From contig NC_066589.1 of assembly GCF_905475345.1 (NCBI RefSeq), forward strand, positions 9,086,501-9,150,500: 64,000 nt of DNA. The letters are read 5' to 3'. The translations under genes were made by a program, and so were the position numbers. The notes under the pieces were generated by a model, which ran no database searches, was not told where the DNA came from, and saw only the letters and a list, made by a program, of their open reading frames with translations. The DNA is from Vespula vulgaris. Taxonomy: Eukaryota > Arthropoda > Insecta > Hymenoptera > Vespidae. Every line of letters starts with the position of its first letter. Position 1 is the stretch's first letter. This document shows, one piece after another, positions 39,697-54,400 of this stretch.

Positions 39697-41309
39697 AAGA
39701 ATCTACTTCCGCTTTTATTAGTCTTACCCGTCAAGGAGATCCTCATCCACGATTCGAGACTAATCAACAAAATGCATGTACATTTCAAGTGGATTTTATT
39801 AGCAAGATTCGTTTTCTGTTTAGAAAATAACGACGATTCCTTGTCGACTCGAAGTCAGTTCTCTTTTCTTTTTTGTTTATCTTTCTTTTTATCTGTTTAT
39901 TTATTTATTTATTTTCTTTTTATTTTCTATTCGATTCTTTTTAGGTCGATGCTCGTAATACGAGGCCATAACACGCGCATAGATTTGTATTCGAAAGCGA
40001 ATAGCAAGAGTGTAGTAGTAGGTCCTTTAGGTCGAGAGAGCTGCTTTTTCTGTGGGTTCAAAGCAAACGTCGAAGAAAAACTAGAAAGCAGCAAGGAACA
40101 CGCAAGTATTATAGTCGTCAACGTTTTCAACGACCCCGCACCACGGGGAACAATGGAACAAAGGGTGCCCGTTAAAAAGCCGTACGATTGTTTGGCTACA
40201 TCCCCCGCGGTGTTATTCCGCGGAGTACGATAAAAATGAGGTGTAAAAAAGAGAGAGAGACAGAAAGAGAAGATTCTTATGCGCCAAGCGAATTTGCCAA
40301 ATATTTCTATATAAATGAAAAATGAAGATTTACTCGCTAAAGCTTTTTCTTCGTCAAGACAATAAAAAGTTCTTCCTTAAAGAACTTAAGAGAGAAAGAA
40401 AGAGGTTCCATTTGATTCTATAACAATAATCGATTATTCTAAGTTGTTATAGATATGCATGTATATTACGGTTAGAATGAATGTCTTTAAAGTGTGCCGT
40501 GAGAAGGTCGCTCGTAAAGAAAAGAAAACCTTCAAGGATCTCCCATCTAGGATCTCGTATATCCTGAGAAGTTAGGGTCGAATTAATATCGCTTCGTCTT
40601 TTAGCCATGACCTGACAACAGTTAGAAGGACACTTGCTAAAGACAAAGCTACTCGTTTTACCGACGTCTCTAATGTCAGAATACGATTTAGATATATCTA
40701 TGTGTATGTACGTGTATGTATATGCATAGATATTCTATATATACGTACAATTTCAAGCAAAGAGAATGAAGAATCTCGGTCTCCTCATATAATTCCAAGT
40801 AATACAGGTCGGCTAGGGCGGGCAATGCGCATTACGACAATCTTCGGAGTAAGTTAGGTTGGGATTTTGTCCTTCGTAAAACATCACACACACCATACGT
40901 GAGTTGACCATAACGTCATCTCCAATTTCTTCTCTGTTAAACGTCATAAAACAAGCTCGAGGGTTATTTACCTTCTTCGCTCTTAAGGACACACTACGCG
41001 TTTCTCCATGAGATTCTAATTGTATTAAACGTTCGACCAATAATAACTACGAGTAACGAACGACAGCTAACCCGACAGAACAAATAAACATAACTAACGG
41101 AGAGAAAGTAGTGGTAACGCCATTACGAAATCACCGACATTTGCACCGACTCCCGACAATCACCGTCGTCTCTCGGTACCAAAATGAGTCGATTGATGTT
41201 ACCTAACATTTCGAGCGAACTGCATATTCGATATTTATTGTTATTCTTTCGTACCACCAAATTTTCGAGATTCGATCGTACGAACAATGAAATAATGCAT
41301 TTATGTATT

Positions 41310-41340
<31 letters not shown>

Positions 41341-41465
41341 GCATTTATGTATATATGTATGTACATATCTTTTCTCCTCTGACAACTGGCAAGAATTTCG
41401 GTATAACGATAAAGACGTCTAGCATCGTAATAAACTCTTCTTTCTCTTTCTTTTTCTCTTTCTTT

Positions 41466-41506
<41 letters not shown>

Positions 41507-42083
41507 TCATATACACACATGCGCAGAGAGAGACCGATACAAGCTTCGATACATCTTTCTTGACCATATACTCTCTCGTCGAGAGACGTCTTTTAATCAC
41601 GTTACCCGCCTAAGACCGCCTTACTACTTACAATTAAGACAATTTACTATGTACCAGTATGAATTAGACGATGTTACCACTGCCCTTTTAAGAAAAGACG
41701 AGACCGAGAGATTTTTTCTCCCCTTTTCTTTTCTCTCTTTTTTCTCTTTTCTTTTTTTCTTGCCAACAACAAGTGCGAGAAAATACAGCGGATTAACAAA
41801 AGTGCAGTTGAATAGTCGAAAATTGGTATAATCCGGTGTGCACGCGATCACGCGAGAAATTGACGCTTCGGAATATATACGTATATATGTTTTATATGTA
41901 TTCCTTCCGTTTCTTTAATATTCTTAATCTTTCAAGTTAAAAAAAGAAAAATAAAATAAACAAGAAAAAGAGAACATTGCAAGCGGATATTATACACAAC
42001 GGTACAAATCATAAAACGATACTTACAATTTTCTCATGTTTCATTTTATTTGTTTTTCTTTCATTTTTCCTTCATTTTTTTTC

Positions 42084-42133
<50 letters not shown>

Positions 42134-42996
42134 ATAACTTTACGTGTTACTCCGCAACAGTATATATTATTTCCATTAATATAGTAACCTAGTGTGCACA
42201 AGAGAAAGAGAAAGAGAGAGAGAGACTAGTATGAATTACTGTCAAGGGCAGCTATACGACTTGACCTATACATTCAGAAACTTTATTAAACTCGTTTCCG
42301 TTCAGAGGATCGCTCCAAGGCACACGATTGAAAATTCAAGCACCACTTTAATATCTAACAGTAGCCACTCTTCTTTTACCATCGTCACGCTTCACGATAC
42401 GTCGTTCATGCGTCCTACAAAAATCTTTTACAGTTGTTCCCACCATCTTTATTACAATCATTATTTGTCTATTACCGTTTTACCACCAATCGCGATGGTG
42501 ATCTTATTTCTTTTTTTTTTCTTTTTTTTTTTTTAGAAAACTATAAAATTTACTTTATAAATCACTTTGACTACTAGTTTGCTTTTGATCATCATAAAAT
42601 ATATATATATATATTGGTTTTAGTACTGTAATATATTAAGTTCTAAAAGGAAAGTTTAATTATTAAATAAAATAATTGATCATGAAAGATCTAACTAATA
42701 TAGAACCAACGAACATACTTCGATATTTACTGCTTATCATTATTTGTCTAGCATCGTCACGATGATCTTTTTTTATGTTGTTTCTTTTTCTTTCTTTTTA
42801 TTAAGAAACAATATAATTGTTCTCTACAATTTAATTTTTTTTTTTTTTCTTTATTAGGTAACTAATATTTACATTATAATTTATCAGGATTTCTAATTTA
42901 CTTTTGGACATAAAATATATATTTCGATTTTTACTTCGATATACTTAATTCTTGTGAAAAGGAAAAATATTAATTATTACGAAAAATAGAAATTGA

Positions 42997-43045
<49 letters not shown>

Positions 43046-44381
43046 TTAGACAAAAAGAATCTTCTATGTTTATTGCTTATGTTAGGAAAAGAGGACCGTT
43101 AGTCGAAGGAACAAGAAAGAGCAAAAGCAAAAGCAATCCTGCTGGAAAATGTCGGATATCGTACTCCTTTGCCTTCTACTATCGAGATACGGAAGATCTT
43201 TCCGCCTGACGTGGCACGTAGTTGGGCAGTACGAGGTCTCTCTTTTTCCCCCTCTCTATCTATCTCTCTTTCTCTCTTTATCTTCTCTCTTCGTCGGTCT
43301 ACTTTATGATCCTGGTGGGGAGAAAAGAGAGTGAGAGAATGAGAGAAAGAGAGAGTCAGACAGACAGAGAAAAAGAGAAAGAGAGAGAGAGAAAGAGAGA
43401 GTCAGACAGAGAAAGAGGGAGAGGAGGGGGAGAGGGCGCCACGAACATTTTACCCTTTCGCCAGGATATTCAATCCGAGTTCTATGTAGGTACGTTTCTT
43501 GTGTCTGCCGAATGACGATAGAGAAATACACGGTAAAGATCTTTCTTGGCACGATTCACCTACATACATTCTACAACTATCGACGATTTAAGGCTCTACT
43601 CGCGTACCAAAAGCTATGGGGTGGGAGTTAAGGCTTGGTAAACAAAAGACGCGTGACCTTTTATATATTTGATTTAACATTTATATGATACTTTTTAAAT
43701 GTATGATTATATTAATATTATATATATATATGTGTGTATGTATCTGTATTATTAAAGAAATTAATTAACTAGGAAGGTCGTTGAAGAGCAAATATTAAAA
43801 AAAAAATACCTTGTCTTTCGTAAGCATCAGACAATGCATGTCGACTACGTCAGTTTATCATGTTTCAAAGCAAAGTAGCAGCTGTTTATAAATAATGAGT
43901 AATTACTTAACCCTGTTTCATTCTTTTCATGCAACAGATCTTTATATACGTTTGCATATCCCGATGCATACCGATATGTGGCCTACATTATTCGATTTTC
44001 TCGGTTAGCAAGAAACGGTAAGAGGGGCCGAATAAACGAATGAACGAACGAACGAACGAAAGGGGTAACGGAGAATCGACGATGCGAACTCGGTTATGGA
44101 AATCGGAGCAGATCTCTCAGGTTAACAGCTCGTTAAGTTGAGATACGGGCATGTCACTTTTATTAATCCTATCAGGGTCGAACATCCTCGACGATGACGA
44201 TGACGATGACGATGACGACGACGACGACGACGACAACGACAACGATGATGATGATGATAATGGGGAGGGTATGGTGTTGTTACCTAATGATCGACCTAAT
44301 TGCGTATCACCTCTGTACTATGCTATGTATTCGTGCACTTTGGAATTATCTCCTCCTAATCGCATGCGTCAACGAAAATAG

Positions 44382-44473
<92 letters not shown>

Positions 44474-45113
44474 GTCGACCTGACCCGGCTATTTCGAAAT
44501 TTCCAAAATGTTGCTTCTAAATTTCTTACTGGTACAGCATCCTCTACGAGGTCACATTCCTCGGATAACTGTCGGAATCTATTTTAGGTTTGTCCCGTTG
44601 TCCTTCATTTTATCTTTTCTCTTTTTATTGTACCTCTTTCCCATTCTCCTTTCCCCTCTTTCTCTCTCTGTCTCTCCCTCCCTCCCTCCCTTTTTTCTTT
44701 CTTTCTTTTTCTCTCTTTACCCCATTTTCTTTTGATTACTCTTAACGCATTCTGAATCATCATCCTGCTGACGTAATGTGAGCGAAGAAGAAAAAATAAA
44801 AAAATAAAAAGAAAATGATGATAATAATGATGATAATGATGATGATGATGATGATGATGATGATAATAATAATAAAATAATAACGGTCTCGCGTTATCGT
44901 ATAAAGTTTTACAAATGCGTCAGCGCTTAGTAGTAACGAAATAATTGCAACGCGAATTTATCATCTCGTCGGCTTTAAACGCACATCGTCGTCGTCGTCA
45001 TCGTCGTCGTTCGTGATACTTCGCGTCCTTCTTTTTGGCTCCTCTCAGGCGGCGAATTTATCATTGTCGTCCTTATTCACGTAACGCACGTAACATAAGA
45101 GAAAAACGGAGAC

Positions 45114-45156
<43 letters not shown>

Positions 45157-47161
45157 AAAAAGAGAAAGACAGAGAAATTCTCTCGAAGGAATTATTTTCC
45201 AAGTACGTACGTATTACTAGTTTGTTCATGGATTCTCGTGTTACTCCAAAGTTTTATGTAACAATGCGATTGTGACCAAGTAAAAGAAATCGAAGGATCA
45301 TCGAAGAATCGTTAGTCCGCTCACGTCATTAGTCCGTAAAAATTTATTTCTTTTTTACGCTTGCCTGCCTGTCCCTCTTCCAGCCACCCACCCTCTCACT
45401 CTAAAGTCTAGAATATATCACCTACTTCCGAACGTTTCACGACGCGTGTCCTTAATCTTGAATACAAAAACTTGGAGAGAAACGATCGTAAGTTCGTTGT
45501 TGGCTTCGCAAGAGAAAAAGAGAACATCCCGATCAGCAAGTTGAACGGTTGCCAAGATCGAATGCATTAGGGTCAAAATTCTCATATCTTGTATCTCGGA
45601 CGAAGAAGAGTCATTGAACGGCGTCGAATCCCTTTCGTTATAAGGGGAGGTGGGGGGAGGTAGAGAAAAATAGGAAACAAAACATCGAAGAAAAAAAAAC
45701 AAGAAAAAAGAAGGGGTCGAGGTTTTTATTTGATAATAAAAAATCCGTTTGGGAAAATAAATTTTTTACGACGAGAGAAAGGAAGAAAAAAAAAGAATAA
45801 TATCTACTTAAATGCGTAGGTACGTGCATCCATACCTAATAAAAGTAATAATAATAGGAAGAAGAGAATGAGGAAGTGGAAGAGGAGGAGAAAGAGGATG
45901 AGGAGGAAGAAGAAGAGTTGTTAAAAGATCATTATTACAAATATAGATATCCAACACACGTTGTTAAACAGGGATGCGTCTGGGAAAGGGATCGAGTAAC
46001 ATGAGTTTTGTTACGGTCGGCTGGTAGGCTGACAACTTGTTGAATCGTTCACGCCCAAGGTAGAAGAGGTAACCGCGCAGGATAAAGTTTTCAAGGGGAT
46101 TTCGGTCTAAAGAAGATAGTGACGTCAATTACGCTAATGGCGAAACGATAATAACTCGTCGGGGATTTTAATAGAAAAAATCTTTCTCTCTCTTTCTCTC
46201 TCTCTGTTTCTGTATATTTGTGTGGATATATATATATATTTACATATACATGTGTGTGTAACGATTGTCGTTCAACACAGTAATGTCGAGTTCCTTTACT
46301 TTAAAACAAAACCTCTTTTACTATCGTGGCTATCTCTTCTCCCTCAAATCTGCAGGCTATTATTCACACCTGCCTGCTCACCGTCGTCACGCTTCGCGAA
46401 AATAACACTTTTCTAGCCTCGTACATACGTAACCGGACAATACGAGACGACGTACAGAAAAAGAGAGAGAGAAAGATACAGATAGAGAAAGAGAGGAACG
46501 AGCACGGCTGAAAGTAACTTTGTGCGTCAGCGACTGGGGCCTTTGCTTCTCTTTCTCTTTCTCTTTCTCCTTCTATTTCTCGCTTTTTCTCTCTCCTCTT
46601 CTAATCTTTATGCACGATTCATGAAAGGAAAATAATGGAGGAGATTCGTTTCCGCGTCTGGCAAAAAATCCGCGTCTGTCTTTCACATTCTCGGCTGAAA
46701 AGTTTTTTTCCGTGGATAATCCGATGAACGACTTGTTGTTAGTCGTGAAAAAAAGAGAAAAAAAAAGAAAAAGGAAGAAAAAAAAGAGCCTAAGGAAAAA
46801 AAAAAGAAAGGAAGAGAAAAAATATCTCGATGTATTTTCTCGTAGGGAGTTTAGAAACAAAGTGACGGATTACATTGAGAATGGCGCCAAGTACTTGCAT
46901 ATTTACGAATACCTATATATGTATATAAAATCAACAAAAAAGAAATGACGCGTCCGTATCTACTACGTCGCGATCGCATTCAACTACTCGTAAACAGCGA
47001 GTAACTAGAGAATGAATGTGTCAGCCGGTAGGAAGGATATTGCGCGTGTGCTAGGAAAATTTCCAAGTTCACCGGCATACCAGGAATCTCCTCCATCGAT
47101 CTGCCGATAGGGGTGAACCGTGTTCCTACATTTACTATATATACACATATATATATATATT

Positions 47162-47211
<50 letters not shown>

Positions 47212-47246
47212 CACAAATATTATGTATAAAATATACGTATATGTGC

Positions 47247-47294
<48 letters not shown>

Positions 47295-47709
47295 CATGAA
47301 CCATTCGCACATTCCCTATTCTCTGAGATTCTCTTGCTTATACGAGGTATTGACCTTTGAACTTGACCCAAAGGGTAAGTCTATCGGAAGGGCCTGCTCG
47401 TCGTTGGCACATCGATGGATTATGACGGTCTATCGTTTCACGGTTAACACGTTTTCCAAGTTAAAACAAGGTGTTGGTAAGCTCGAATCGTTACGTGACC
47501 GTTTCAAGGTTAGGTCGACTAGATTGCGACGTTTTTCGAAATCGAGCGCGAATTTGTCCCCTCTTTTTCGTCATCCCTTTGCCCCCTCCCTCTTCCTATC
47601 AGCAATAATGGTCATTTCAATTTTCACAAGGATGCTAGTGGAATTGTACATTCGCAATGAGAGCTAGACATAAGGATGCTAGACGTATATGCAGATTACG
47701 CAACAAAAT

Positions 47710-47751
<42 letters not shown>

Positions 47752-48413
47752 GAACACACGCGAACAGTCCTTTTCATCCTGATCTGTTACGCGGATTACG
47801 ACTTTTACGACGAAGAAAAGCAAAAAAATATGTATATTTCACGTTGCATGCAGGTAACATTAAATGGCAGACTTATTTCGCGATTCGCAATGCTAAAGAA
47901 AAAAAAAACATTTAAATAGATTTTTTTTTCTTTTCTTTCTTTTTTTTTCTTTTCTTCCGAGGAATGCATGAGGAGAATCTCGTACGAGTGTAGAACGAGA
48001 AAGCTCGAGGAAAAATCCATAATCGACGTACATACATAGCCATCAGAGGACGAAACCAGGACGCGTCTCCTTCTCGTAAAACGCACGACCTTCCCCTCTT
48101 TCCCGATCGAAGAGATAGAACAGTAGGAAGAAGTAGAAATATTAAAGGAAGAAGGAGTAGGGTTGTCAATCCATTGAAATTTTCGTTTAAAAGTTGGGAA
48201 GGATGTTTAATAGAGTGGGATGAGGATGGATAGTATTCGTTTTTTCTCGGTTGTCCATCCTTTAAAATAAATAAAAACGTATCGAACGTCGTACTTACGC
48301 TCGTCCTATGCCCTCGCTCTCATAGAACGTTCTTTAATCCAAATATCCTCGAACGGGATGCGTGTTCCCTTTCGTTTCGGTGCACGCGTATCACGCGTAG
48401 CTTTCTTTCTTTT

Positions 48414-48449
<36 letters not shown>

Positions 48450-51400
48450 TCGGAGAAAGTTTCGTCGACGTGAAGAGGACGATGACGGATTATCTAAAGG
48501 ATTCTCAGGTTCTCGCGCTCGGGTTGCGTTCTCTCACTTGAATCTTACAGTCCCTTTCCTTTCCTTTCCTTTGCTTTCCTTCCTTTCCTTTGCCCTTTAT
48601 TCTTTTGCTTTTTCTTTTTTGTCCTTTCGTTATTTGTTTCTTTTTCTACCTGTCACAAATGATCCACGCGATATCTCTCATTATATATACTTCTACGACG
48701 ATAAGATATATCACCGAGACGTCTCGTGCGCGTTTAAACACAACCAACGTCTCTCTCTCTGTCTCTCTGTCTCTTCTCTCGAATATATCCGAGTACTACC
48801 ACTGTATGTATCGGTAGAACGATAAACGCAAAGTGTATATGTATATATATATATATAATATGTATATATATATATATATATACGTTTGTAATAAAGGAGA
48901 GATCGAGAGATTACAGAGATCAAGAGAGAAAGAAAGAGAGAGAGTACGTGAGTACGTGGTGAGTGACTGAACGACCGTGTTAGTAAGTGATTGAGAAAGA
49001 GAGCGAGAAAATTTTGAAGAGAAAAAAGGGGGAGAGAGAGAACAAGTACACCGTACGACGATCGGTAATCCGAATAACTGACGCCACTGCGAGGAGCGGG
49101 TCTCTCGCGCTCAACCCCCCCACCCTTTACCAGCCCTCACTTTTCCTTCCTCTCTCCCTGCTTGCCTCTAACAACCCTTGCGTTCCCCCACCATCGAGTT
49201 CTGGTATCCTCGTCGTGCGCAGTGTGTACCTTTGCTCTCTATCTCTATCGTTCTCTCGCACATATACACGAGCTCCCCTCCCTTGGCGTCCGTCCTCGCG
49301 GCGTCGTTCGACGCCAGTGCGCCTAGCCTGCCAGGAGACGTTAGAGAGAGAGAATCCCGCGGTGGTGGGGGTAGCTTTTACGGGCGCGTTACAGCGGCGA
49401 CCCGTACAGTCGCGCGGCGCGCTCTTACGCGCTTACGTGGTGCTGCGCTGTAGCGGCATCGTTAAGATTGGTAGGTATAGGGTGAGTCATCGTAACGTCC
49501 GTAATTTTTAATATTTTTTCTTGTCTTTTCTTTTCTTTCTTTCTTTCTTTCTTTCTTTCTTTTTTTTCTTTTCTTTTTATAACCTTTCTCAATTTTTTTT
49601 CCCTCACTTTCTCTTTTCTTTTTTTTATTACAACAATAATTCTCAAAAACTGAATTGATGTCTCGAGTAAATATTAAACGAGAATAATAAAATCTTTCTT
49701 GAAAAAGAATCGTATTTATTACTTTCTTATTTACTCGTTTATATCACCAAACGTAGACATACGTAAACATATATATATGTATATATAGACTCGAGAGTGT
49801 ATTGCTTTAGTGAGAATTTCTTCTATCTGGAAAAACGATATTTCAACGTACGGACGTTAGTTAACTCACCCTGTATAGTAGCTCGCGATGTAGCACGAGC
49901 TAGCACGAAGAGAAAGAGAGAGAAGGACAGAGCGCGCACGTTCATCCCCGTACTCTCTCCCTCTCTCTCTCCCTCCCTCCCTCCCTCCCTCCCTCCCTCT
50001 CTCTCTCTCTCTCTTTCTCTCTCTACCAACAGTATCGACCCTTACCCATTGGACGCCAACTCGTCCAATGCCGTGCCGCCGAAAACATTACGTCACCTCT
50101 CGGTATTATTGATGCCGACCATCCGGCAGCATCGCGGAGCCGAACGGTCGAGGGTAGCCTTCCTTGCTGCTTTAAGTGCCGGCAAGGCTTCGAAGCTGCA
50201 AAGGGGAGGAACAGGGGGAGAAGGAGGAGGGAGATTTGATAATGTCAGGGTTATATTGGCCGAAGGGAGAAAGCGAAAAGGAGAAGAAGGAAGAAAACGA
50301 AGAAGAGGAAACGCGTTATGGGAAACGTCAGGATCTCAAAAGCTTTCGAGATCTTCGTCGGCGTGCACGAACGTTTTAGCCCTAATTTCTTCAAAGCGAA
50401 AATGCATTCTGTGATCCTCCTCATCACTCTTCTTCTCTCGATCGTCTTTTCCTAACATTCTCGTTACCGATTCTCCTATTTCTCATATCTACCTATACAA
50501 TTTCATTTATTTATTTCCTCCTCCTTTCGTATTTTCCTGTATTATATATAAAATGGTTTAGCGAGATTGAAAATTTGTTTTGAAATTACCTTTACATTTC
50601 ATGATCGACATTTGGCGAATAGAAAAATCTACGACGTTCGAATTTTTGTTTGTTTGTTTGTTCGTTTGTTCGTTTGTTTGTTTGTCTGTTTCTGACAAGA
50701 TCGAAACGAGAAAGGAATAAATTTGTCATTTTCTTCTTTTTCTTTTTATCTTTATTCTTATTTTATTCACTTGTCGAAAGCGTAGACATATTTGATATCT
50801 TTTTGATACGAGATACAAACGTAGATTTCAAATATAACTATCGATCAAGCATATCCAACGAGATTTATGAATAGCTTTGTCGAACATTCTGCAAACAAAT
50901 ATATATGCTCTTACGCAAGTTATTTATGTCGATTGCACGAGTACGATATTGGAAATGCATTTTTTTGGTTACCTCTTATCGACGTTTTTTTTCCTTACGT
51001 AACCCATTCTCTTTTTTCTTTCTCTTTTTTTTTCTTTTTTAACTAAGAGAATTAAATACATATTACGAGCGTTTCATAATTCATTTTTCACGATATTAAC
51101 GATCTATTTCGTCCTAATAGTTTATCACTCTGAACCAAATTGTCGCTTTTCTTTTTGTTTGTACTTTCGTTTGGCATTCGATTCGACTTTCGCAATTAAA
51201 CGTGTCGATACTATCTATTTTAAACTTTCAGGATTTAAATAATACGTAAATATTACGTAAAAACGTAACTTTGCGTTAGCTCGGAATGGATAGTTTTTAA
51301 AACAAAAATAGCTGTCTGGCGCCGAGCTGCAGTTGGTTTCTTTAAGAGATATAGGGTACAACTTGAGCGCGAATGATACGATTTTTATGTGTTGGCTTCT

Positions 51401-54400
51401 ATTATGCAATAAAACGTATATGTATATGTATATATATACACATCTTACATTGTATATGGTGTACGTACATATAAGTTACTTTTACGATTAAACCTTCTTC
51501 AATTACATACATGTATCCTGCGATATTGCAGTTTCTATGATGCACACTCTGGTAAATGCAAAAGTATAAAGCCAAAGGGTCGCTTTTATCTGCGATAACC
51601 ATTGAAGGACGTCCAACCGGTAGAATCTAAAAAAAGTAAACCTGTTGCTGCAAAGTTTATTTAAAGAATGTCATGTACTAACACGTTAACGTAAATATAA
51701 ACTTGTTTCAAATCGTTACGTCATATTCGTTTTTATTTTGAAAATAGAACAACTATCTTACTAGATTCTCTTACAGAGAATTATCTTCGATCTGTGTTCT
51801 CGATCGATCGTGTAAGGTTTTTTTTTTCTTTTTTCTCTCTTTTTTTTTTTTTCTTTTTTTAACAAAAGATCAACAACAAAAAAGATATTAAAACATAGGT
51901 TTACTCACGCGATAAATCTTTTAGAGATCCATTAGTACACTCGATAACGAGTTTATCGAAGAGTAAATTATTTCCGGAAGATCAATTAACTCTAATTTTC
52001 GTGGACCGATTAAAAGGCAGTGCAAATGGATCGACCTATAAAGCGCGATCGATTATTGCGTTAAGATAGGAATTAAACGTATTTTTAGATAGCTTTTATC
52101 GTTTAAAAAGATGTTCATATAGGTCATATTACTTGTAAAATAATTAATATCTTTCTCTCTATTTCTCTCTCTTTCTCTTTCTCTTTCCCTCCCTCTTTCT
52201 ATCTTGCGTTGGTCAAGAAATTTTATCGATCAGAGAGGATGGATAAATAAACGTTCGTCGTTAGGGTTTACTGCCGTACACAACTTGCATTCTGCTCCTG
52301 GGGGTAAGAAATATCTTATCTGGACCCCAGTTGAAACCAAAGCAATCTCAACCGATGAGGGGTGCAAACCTCCCTGTATACAGCTGCACTCATGAATTGC
52401 ACATAGCTGCCCTCTGGCCAAATATTATTACAATAAGAGAAGCTCGTTGTACATATATGTATGTATATATATGTGTATATGTGTATATGTATATATATAT
52501 ATATGTATGTATATGTGTATACATGTATAGTAGATTAGAGGAGAGTTTCAATATATATTAAATTCGATTGTTATTCCTATCATAAATCGCATACGATTAA
52601 TTTATTTATGATACGGTTCTGTGAAATGTAATCTATCACTGATATTGTTTTACAAATGATTTTAATATAAAATATTTAAAGAATTAGAAATAATGAAATA
52701 ATTTATGTGATATTTATTTGATATTTAAATTTTACTTTATATTTAAATATTCCTCAAAGCGTATAAATATGCAGTGACAAATATATAATAAAAAATGATG
52801 AATATTAATTTTGAAGGGAAAAATAAATTGTTAATAATAATAGTTAATTTTAAATAATTATTTATTTATATTAAAAATATAATCATTGTAAACTTATGAG
52901 TAATTAAAATTTATTTAATATATATATATATAGTATATTATGTATAAAGTAATGAAAACTTATAAACGATCGACAGTTTAGTACAAACAAAAATAGTTTT
53001 GGATATATGAAAGGCAAGATGTTCAAAAAAAAATATAATACAATACTCCACAGGACTTTCCCTTGTTGACCCTTGTTAAACGGTCAATTTTTTTTTTTAA
53101 CTATTTCTCACTTATACATATGTATATAGAATCTACCGTTCTCGTGAGTACTCTGTGGATCCCGTTGATATCTTGACATTCTTGAAAGCACAAGGAATGC
53201 GCGTTCCTCCATATTACTTCATTCGTTTCTAATGAATATTAATAAACTTTAAACATACCCGTTATACAAAAATCGTATCTTCTTCTTTTTATTACTAGGC
53301 GTCCCCGATCTGAACGATGAACGTCTTACGAAATCAACCAAGAAAGTATTATACTTTCTCGTTTTAGTACACATACAGTTAAACACACAATCCTACCTAT
53401 CTTCCAATAATGAATGAAATATATTTCGGACACCATTAACAACTCGTTTCTATAAATTGTAGGCATATTTTAAATAAAATTAAAAAAAAAAAATTTCTTT
53501 TGCAATTTTAACAAGTATTCACGTATACTTGGATGGTTCAAAAAGAAAAAGAAATGCAATTTTTATGATTTACTTTACATGTAATATATTCTATTAATAA
53601 AAAATCATTAAATATGTGTGATAGTACGTATTTTTGATTTTATCGATGTCGATTCAAGCAGAGTTTTTTACGATATTTTATCAATATCTCTTCCGAGTAT
53701 TATCAAAAATAAAAATGAAAACTAAAAAATTCTTCAAATACATTTTTAAAGATTTAATCTTTCACGAAAACGATTTTTAATATATTTTCAAAAGATAAAA
53801 AATATTTGAATGTACCATACAATTTCTGATAAAAAGATTTCCATAGTTTTTTAATGACCGCAACAAAAAACGGACTCTTAAAAAATTTCCGTAATAAATA
53901 TCAGATAATGATATGAGAAGTAATTCTGTTCAAATTTCATTCAAATCGTCGATTTGAAGGAAAAAAAATAAAAAAAAAAAACATACGTAAGAAGTTATAA
54001 AAAAACAAAGTTTAAAGTTTAAAATACGTAATTCTTCGATAAAATTTGATCGATAATATTCTTAAACGAGTTACTGCCGTCACGAATAAAAAATATTTTT
54101 GGAAAGATCGATTCTGAATTTTTCTTTCTTTTCTTTCTTTTTCCTCTTTTTTCGAACTTTTTAAGTTCGTATATAACCCTCTTATTACAAAGCAAAACCA
54201 AACAAAAAATAAAAAAAAGAAATCTGACATACAATGAGATATATCCGGTTAATTTAAATTTCAAATAAAAACATCGCAGATAAGATTAAAAAGGGGAGAG
54301 AGAGAGAAAGAGAGAGAAAGAGAGAGAGGTTGTATGTAGATGGGTTATATGATTAATTCGATGCAAAAAGGTTGCTCCAGTACAAAGGGATTATCGATAA

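Noticed and set aside
40813..41040. 75-codon minus frame in the Miga intron
   Set aside because: Balanced composition but no recognisable domain, no splice-consistent partner and no promoter; likely chance.
44151..44520. Poly-Asp, poly-Thr/Met and Ser-Leu repeat peptides
   Set aside because: Direct translations of GAC/GAT and CT microsatellites.
47296..47667. 123-codon plus frame after an (AT)n tract
   Set aside because: Longish, but with no family resemblance and no splice context; I cannot support it as a gene without transcript or conservation data.
49797..50414. 205-codon plus frame in the CpG-rich segment
   Set aside because: It runs through a CCCT/CT simple repeat and a purine-rich tract and has no domain. 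The segment looks more like promoter/UTR DNA.
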